A DNA stretch of 34,494 nt. Source: Bacillota bacterium. Lineage in GTDB: Bacteria > Bacillota > Clostridia > Acetivibrionales > DSM-1351. The stretch lies in the NCBI GenBank assembly GCA_023393115.1, contig JAEWMS010000053.1:1-34494 (forward strand), written 5' to 3'. The notes below the pieces were generated by a model that was not told where the DNA came from, made no database searches, and saw only the letters and a list, made by a program, of their open reading frames with translations. Made by a program: the position numbers and the translations under genes. Positions 32,666 to 34,494 of this stretch are shown one piece after another (the first letter of the stretch is position 1; each line of letters opens with the position of its first letter).

Positions 32666-33676
32666 TTACTTTTCTTTAATGGGGAACAGTAAATCAAGCT
32701 GTAAATAATTCATATCCGCATCATGCTTAAGAATAAAATTATATAGATTCAATGTTTCTTCGAAACCGTGCCCAGAACCTGTTTCAGGCGATTCCCATCG
32801 TGGAGTACCCCAGTCGCTTTCGTATTTATCATTGGCTTTCACCCATTCCTTAAGCCTCCGCCAATCCTGAAAGTCCCAGAACCTTAACACATGCGCAGCA
32901 TATAACCCGCCTTTGAACTCACGTTTTACTAAGGGTGCAGGTAATTCCATATTATCTGGAATAGACACCCATGCTTCATGTCCTCTTATATTTTCTCCTT
33001 CAGGTGTAACCATTGAGCAGTCAAAATCTAACCCACGTGCGTCAGGCTTAATTTTTAGTAATTGGCTCTCTTTTATAAACTTATTTAATATATCCGATGC
33101 CTTGTCCACACAGTCTTCGCCCCAAGCAAAAGCAGCTGCCATAATCATTGGCGGCAAATAAATAATACGAACATCCTTGTCCTCTATTTTCAATAATTCT
33201 TCGTTGGCTTTGTTTAATTCATCCATTGATAAATCCTCCCTCTTTTCTTTTATTTGATTGTCAGAAAAAGAAAGAGAGCTTATAATTGAGAACACAGTTT
33301 CGTCGCCAAGAAGATTTAAGTTTACATGGGCTTTTTCATTGATCTCTTCAACCAAACGGGTCAATATGGATTTAATTGTTGATAAGGCGGTAATTTCGCT
33401 GTCTATTTCACTGATATTCTGCATGAAAATTTCCACTGCTTGGGCAGCATCGGAATTGTTAAGAATGCCGATGATATGTTTCACGGGAACCCGTAATTTA
33501 CGCAGTATTATAGTTTCCCGCAAACGGTTCAGGTTGGCTTCATCGTAGACCCGGTAAGCATAATCATTTTTCCTCAGACTTTTGATTAATCCCACTTGCT
33601 CATAATAACGTAACATTCTTGTAGAGATTCCATAATCCCTTGACACTTGACTGATTGTTTGAAGTTCCATATCCAT
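32666..33676 (-). CDS. MerR-family regulator with GyrI-like effector domain
   Basis: Ligand-sensing transcription factor, 336 residues. The MerR winged helix is at 5-75 (TISQVSRDYGISTRMLRYYEQVGLI), followed by a coiled helix (about 80-120). The C-terminal half (about 165-330) looks like a GyrI/AraC-E-bind effector domain: RIIYLPPMIMAAAFAWG, and a final YLQLDLLFPI typical of such domains. The ATG is preceded by GAGGG. Its promoter has the 19-base spacer and dyad of MerR targets, so it should regulate itself and probably the genes downstream. The ligand may be an aromatic or cationic drug-like compound; this is inference. Confidence 0.9.
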   Translation of the reverse strand: MDMELQTISQVSRDYGISTRMLRYYEQVGLIKSLRKNDYAYRVYDEANLNRLRETIILRKLRVPVKHIIGILNNSDAAQAVEIFMQNISEIDSEITALSTIKSILTRLVEEINEKAHVNLNLLGDETVFSIISSLSFSDNQIKEKREDLSMDELNKANEELLKIEDKDVRIIYLPPMIMAAAFAWGEDCVDKASDILNKFIKESQLLKIKPDARGLDFDCSMVTPEGENIRGHEAWVSIPDNMELPAPLVKREFKGGLYAAHVLRFWDFQDWRRLKEWVKANDKYESDWGTPRWESPETGSGHGFEETLNLYNFILKHDADMNYLQLDLLFPIKEK

Positions 33677-33708
33677 ATTATACCCTCACTTCTTATCCTT
33701 ACTTTATT

Positions 33709-33739
33709 ATTTTAAAGTGCGACACCGTGTCAGAGTCAA
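33709..33739 (-). promoter_or_regulatory. MerR-type promoter with dyad operator
   Basis: On the minus strand TTGACT (33739-33734) and TAAAAT (33714-33709) are separated by 19 bases, two more than normal. The spacer holds the perfect palindrome GACACGGTGTC (33731-33721). Over-long spacing with a dyad between the hexamers is the signature of promoters that MerR proteins twist into activity. The MerR gene itself starts 33 bases past the -10. Confidence 0.85.
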
Positions 33740-33763
33740 ATGGCTGTTACTAGCTCAATTATA

Positions 33764-33807
33764 AAAATATACCCTCGATATGTTTCTGTAAACGTATTTC
33801 GAGGGTT
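33764..33807 (-). terminator. Terminator after the second split-barrel gene
   Basis: ACCCTCGA at 33771 pairs with TCGAGGGT ending at 33806, with an inner near-match stem (AAACATAT with ATACGTTT). On the minus strand TATATTTTTATA follows. It lies just past the stop codon at 33837 and isolates that gene from the MerR promoter. Confidence 0.75.
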
Positions 33808-33836
33808 TAAATTGTTTATTATGATCATTTGCCACT

Positions 33837-34229
33837 TTAGAATTTTATTACCTTTGGCTCATTGGTAAATGAATAGAAGGTAGCTGTTGCATCCTCAAAG
33901 TAGAGAACCTCGGTATTGTCATCCTCCGCCGAATACATAGCTTGAAGACTTGGATAATTATCCAGCATATGCTTTTTTACCTCAATTCTTTCATCTCTGA
34001 TAAGCTTACCTGCTACTCTAAGCCACTTTCCATCAGCAAAAGCACAAATCTCAGCTTTGGGATTTGCCTGGAGCTGTTTAGATACTGCTTTTACCTTGCC
34101 TGTCTGAATATAGAGTTTACCTTCAAAAATGTCCACTGTACCAAATGGTCTAACTCTTGGCTGATCTCCTTCTACAGTAGCCAAATAATATGTTTCACAA
34201 TTCTTTAAAAACTCATAAATCTCCTGCAT
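33837..34229 (-). CDS. Pyridoxamine 5'-phosphate oxidase family protein
   Basis: A small split-barrel flavin/F420-type protein, 130 residues: YYLATVEGDQPRVRPFGTVDIFEGKLYIQTGK at the N-terminus, then NPKAEICAFADGKWLRVAGKL, and a final YSFTNEPKVIKF. This pattern is common in Firmicutes as a stand-alone protein of unknown substrate. It lacks the catalytic residues expected for pyridoxal-phosphate synthesis itself, so the family name should not be taken as function. The ATG follows AGGAGG by 8 bases. A TATAAT hexamer lies about 60 bases upstream, with a poor -35. Its terminator separates it from the MerR unit. Confidence 0.88.
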   Translation of the reverse strand: MQEIYEFLKNCETYYLATVEGDQPRVRPFGTVDIFEGKLYIQTGKVKAVSKQLQANPKAEICAFADGKWLRVAGKLIRDERIEVKKHMLDNYPSLQAMYSAEDDNTEVLYFEDATATFYSFTNEPKVIKF

Positions 34230-34370
34230 TTTCTTCTCCTCCTGTATATTAATAATTTATCTAAAGCTATTAGTACCATCACAAAATAATTATATTCTAA
34301 TACAAACTAGGACTCCTTCAATTTGTACAATATTCTTTTTATCAGAGACTAATTTTATCAAATAATTACT

Positions 34371-34494
34371 ATCGAATAGGAGGTAGCTGATTATTTCAGC
34401 TACCGACCTTTCACACCACCGTACGTACCGTTCGGTATACGGCGGTTCAATAGAATTAACTTACTTTCATGTACTGTTCCAATAAAGATATTAA
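34371..34494 (-). mobile_element. 3' end of a group IIC intron, domains V-VI (partial, runs off the right edge)
   Basis: On the minus strand GAACCGCCGTATACC, GAACGG and TACGTACGGTGGTGTG (34447-34408) give the conserved domain V stem with a catalytic-triad-type start. After AGGTCG follows a domain VI hairpin of GGTAGCTGA and TCAGCTACC arms (about 34404-34382), then CTCCTATTCGAT to about 34371. This layout matches my memory of the Oceanobacillus-type IIC intron. The 5' portion, including any reverse transcriptase, lies beyond the window. The remainder at 34448-34494 is probably the end of domain IV. The 3' splice boundary is approximate. The stretch 34230-34370 holds only upstream sequence of the previous gene. 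Confidence 0.85.

Noticed and set aside
1..34494. Circular molecule joined through one intron
   Set aside because: Both intron pieces would face the right way to be one intron if the window were a circle, but the genes are chromosomal housekeeping ones; an assembly break at two repeat copies is simpler.

Overview
This window looks like a piece of chromosome from a mesophilic, AT-rich, anaerobic Firmicute of the Clostridia. The protein sequences most resemble the cellulolytic Ruminiclostridium group, but that genus-level guess comes from recall and no search was run. Supporting signs are strong GGAGG ribosome sites, frequent TTG/GTG starts, a FapR-controlled fatty-acid operon, a ferredoxin-dependent indolepyruvate oxidoreductase and a DUF1540 protein. 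Nearly everything is on the minus strand; only an SDR gene, an AraC-type regulator and an LCP gene are on the plus strand. No tRNA, rRNA, CRISPR array or phage genes were seen.

Both ends of the window lie inside group II introns of the IIC type, in the same orientation. Positions 1-118 are the first bases of an intron that starts directly behind the fabF terminator and leaves the window to the left. Positions about 34371-34494 are domains V-VI of an intron entering from the right. The window therefore looks like an assembly contig that stops in two copies of a repeated intron.

Layout from left to right (genes read right to left unless noted). (1) 119-6514: lipid synthesis operon fapR-plsX-fabH-fabD-fabG-acpP-fabF, with a FapR-type operator just behind a good promoter, a terminator between acpP and fabF, and a fabH that appears to begin at a CTG codon. 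(2) 6640-13620: rimO-pgsA, recA-recX with a LexA-controlled promoter and a hairpin between the two genes, murJ and cinA. (3) 13868-15821, plus strand: an SDR-type epimerase/reductase and an AraC regulator fused to a VOC-like domain. (4) 15896-20269: iorA-iorB, a PaaK-type ligase and a double-ACT protein, an aromatic 2-oxoacid/arylacetate module. (5) 20396-22368: an unknown protein and an LCP-family cell-wall ligase (plus strand). (6) 22405-24226: comFB-like gene, aroE and a YqeG-type phosphatase. (7) 24335-29076: a RecB/Cas4-like nuclease-XPD/DinG helicase fusion and a UvrD-type helicase, transcribed from a promoter whose -35 is covered by a LexA box. (8) 29073-34229: metallophosphoesterase, aldo/keto reductase, DUF1540 protein, NimA-like flavoprotein, HD hydrolase, MerR regulator with a textbook 19-bp-spacer promoter, and a second small flavin-binding protein.

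The DNA-damage theme recurs: two LexA boxes control recA(-recX) and the dinG-like/uvrD-like pair. The main surprises are the CTG start of fabH, the SOS-controlled nuclease-helicase fusion, the MerR dyad promoter, the heptad repeat that supplies the stop codon of iorB, and the intron copies bounding the window. All start choices are my own reading of ribosome-binding sites and family alignments from memory.
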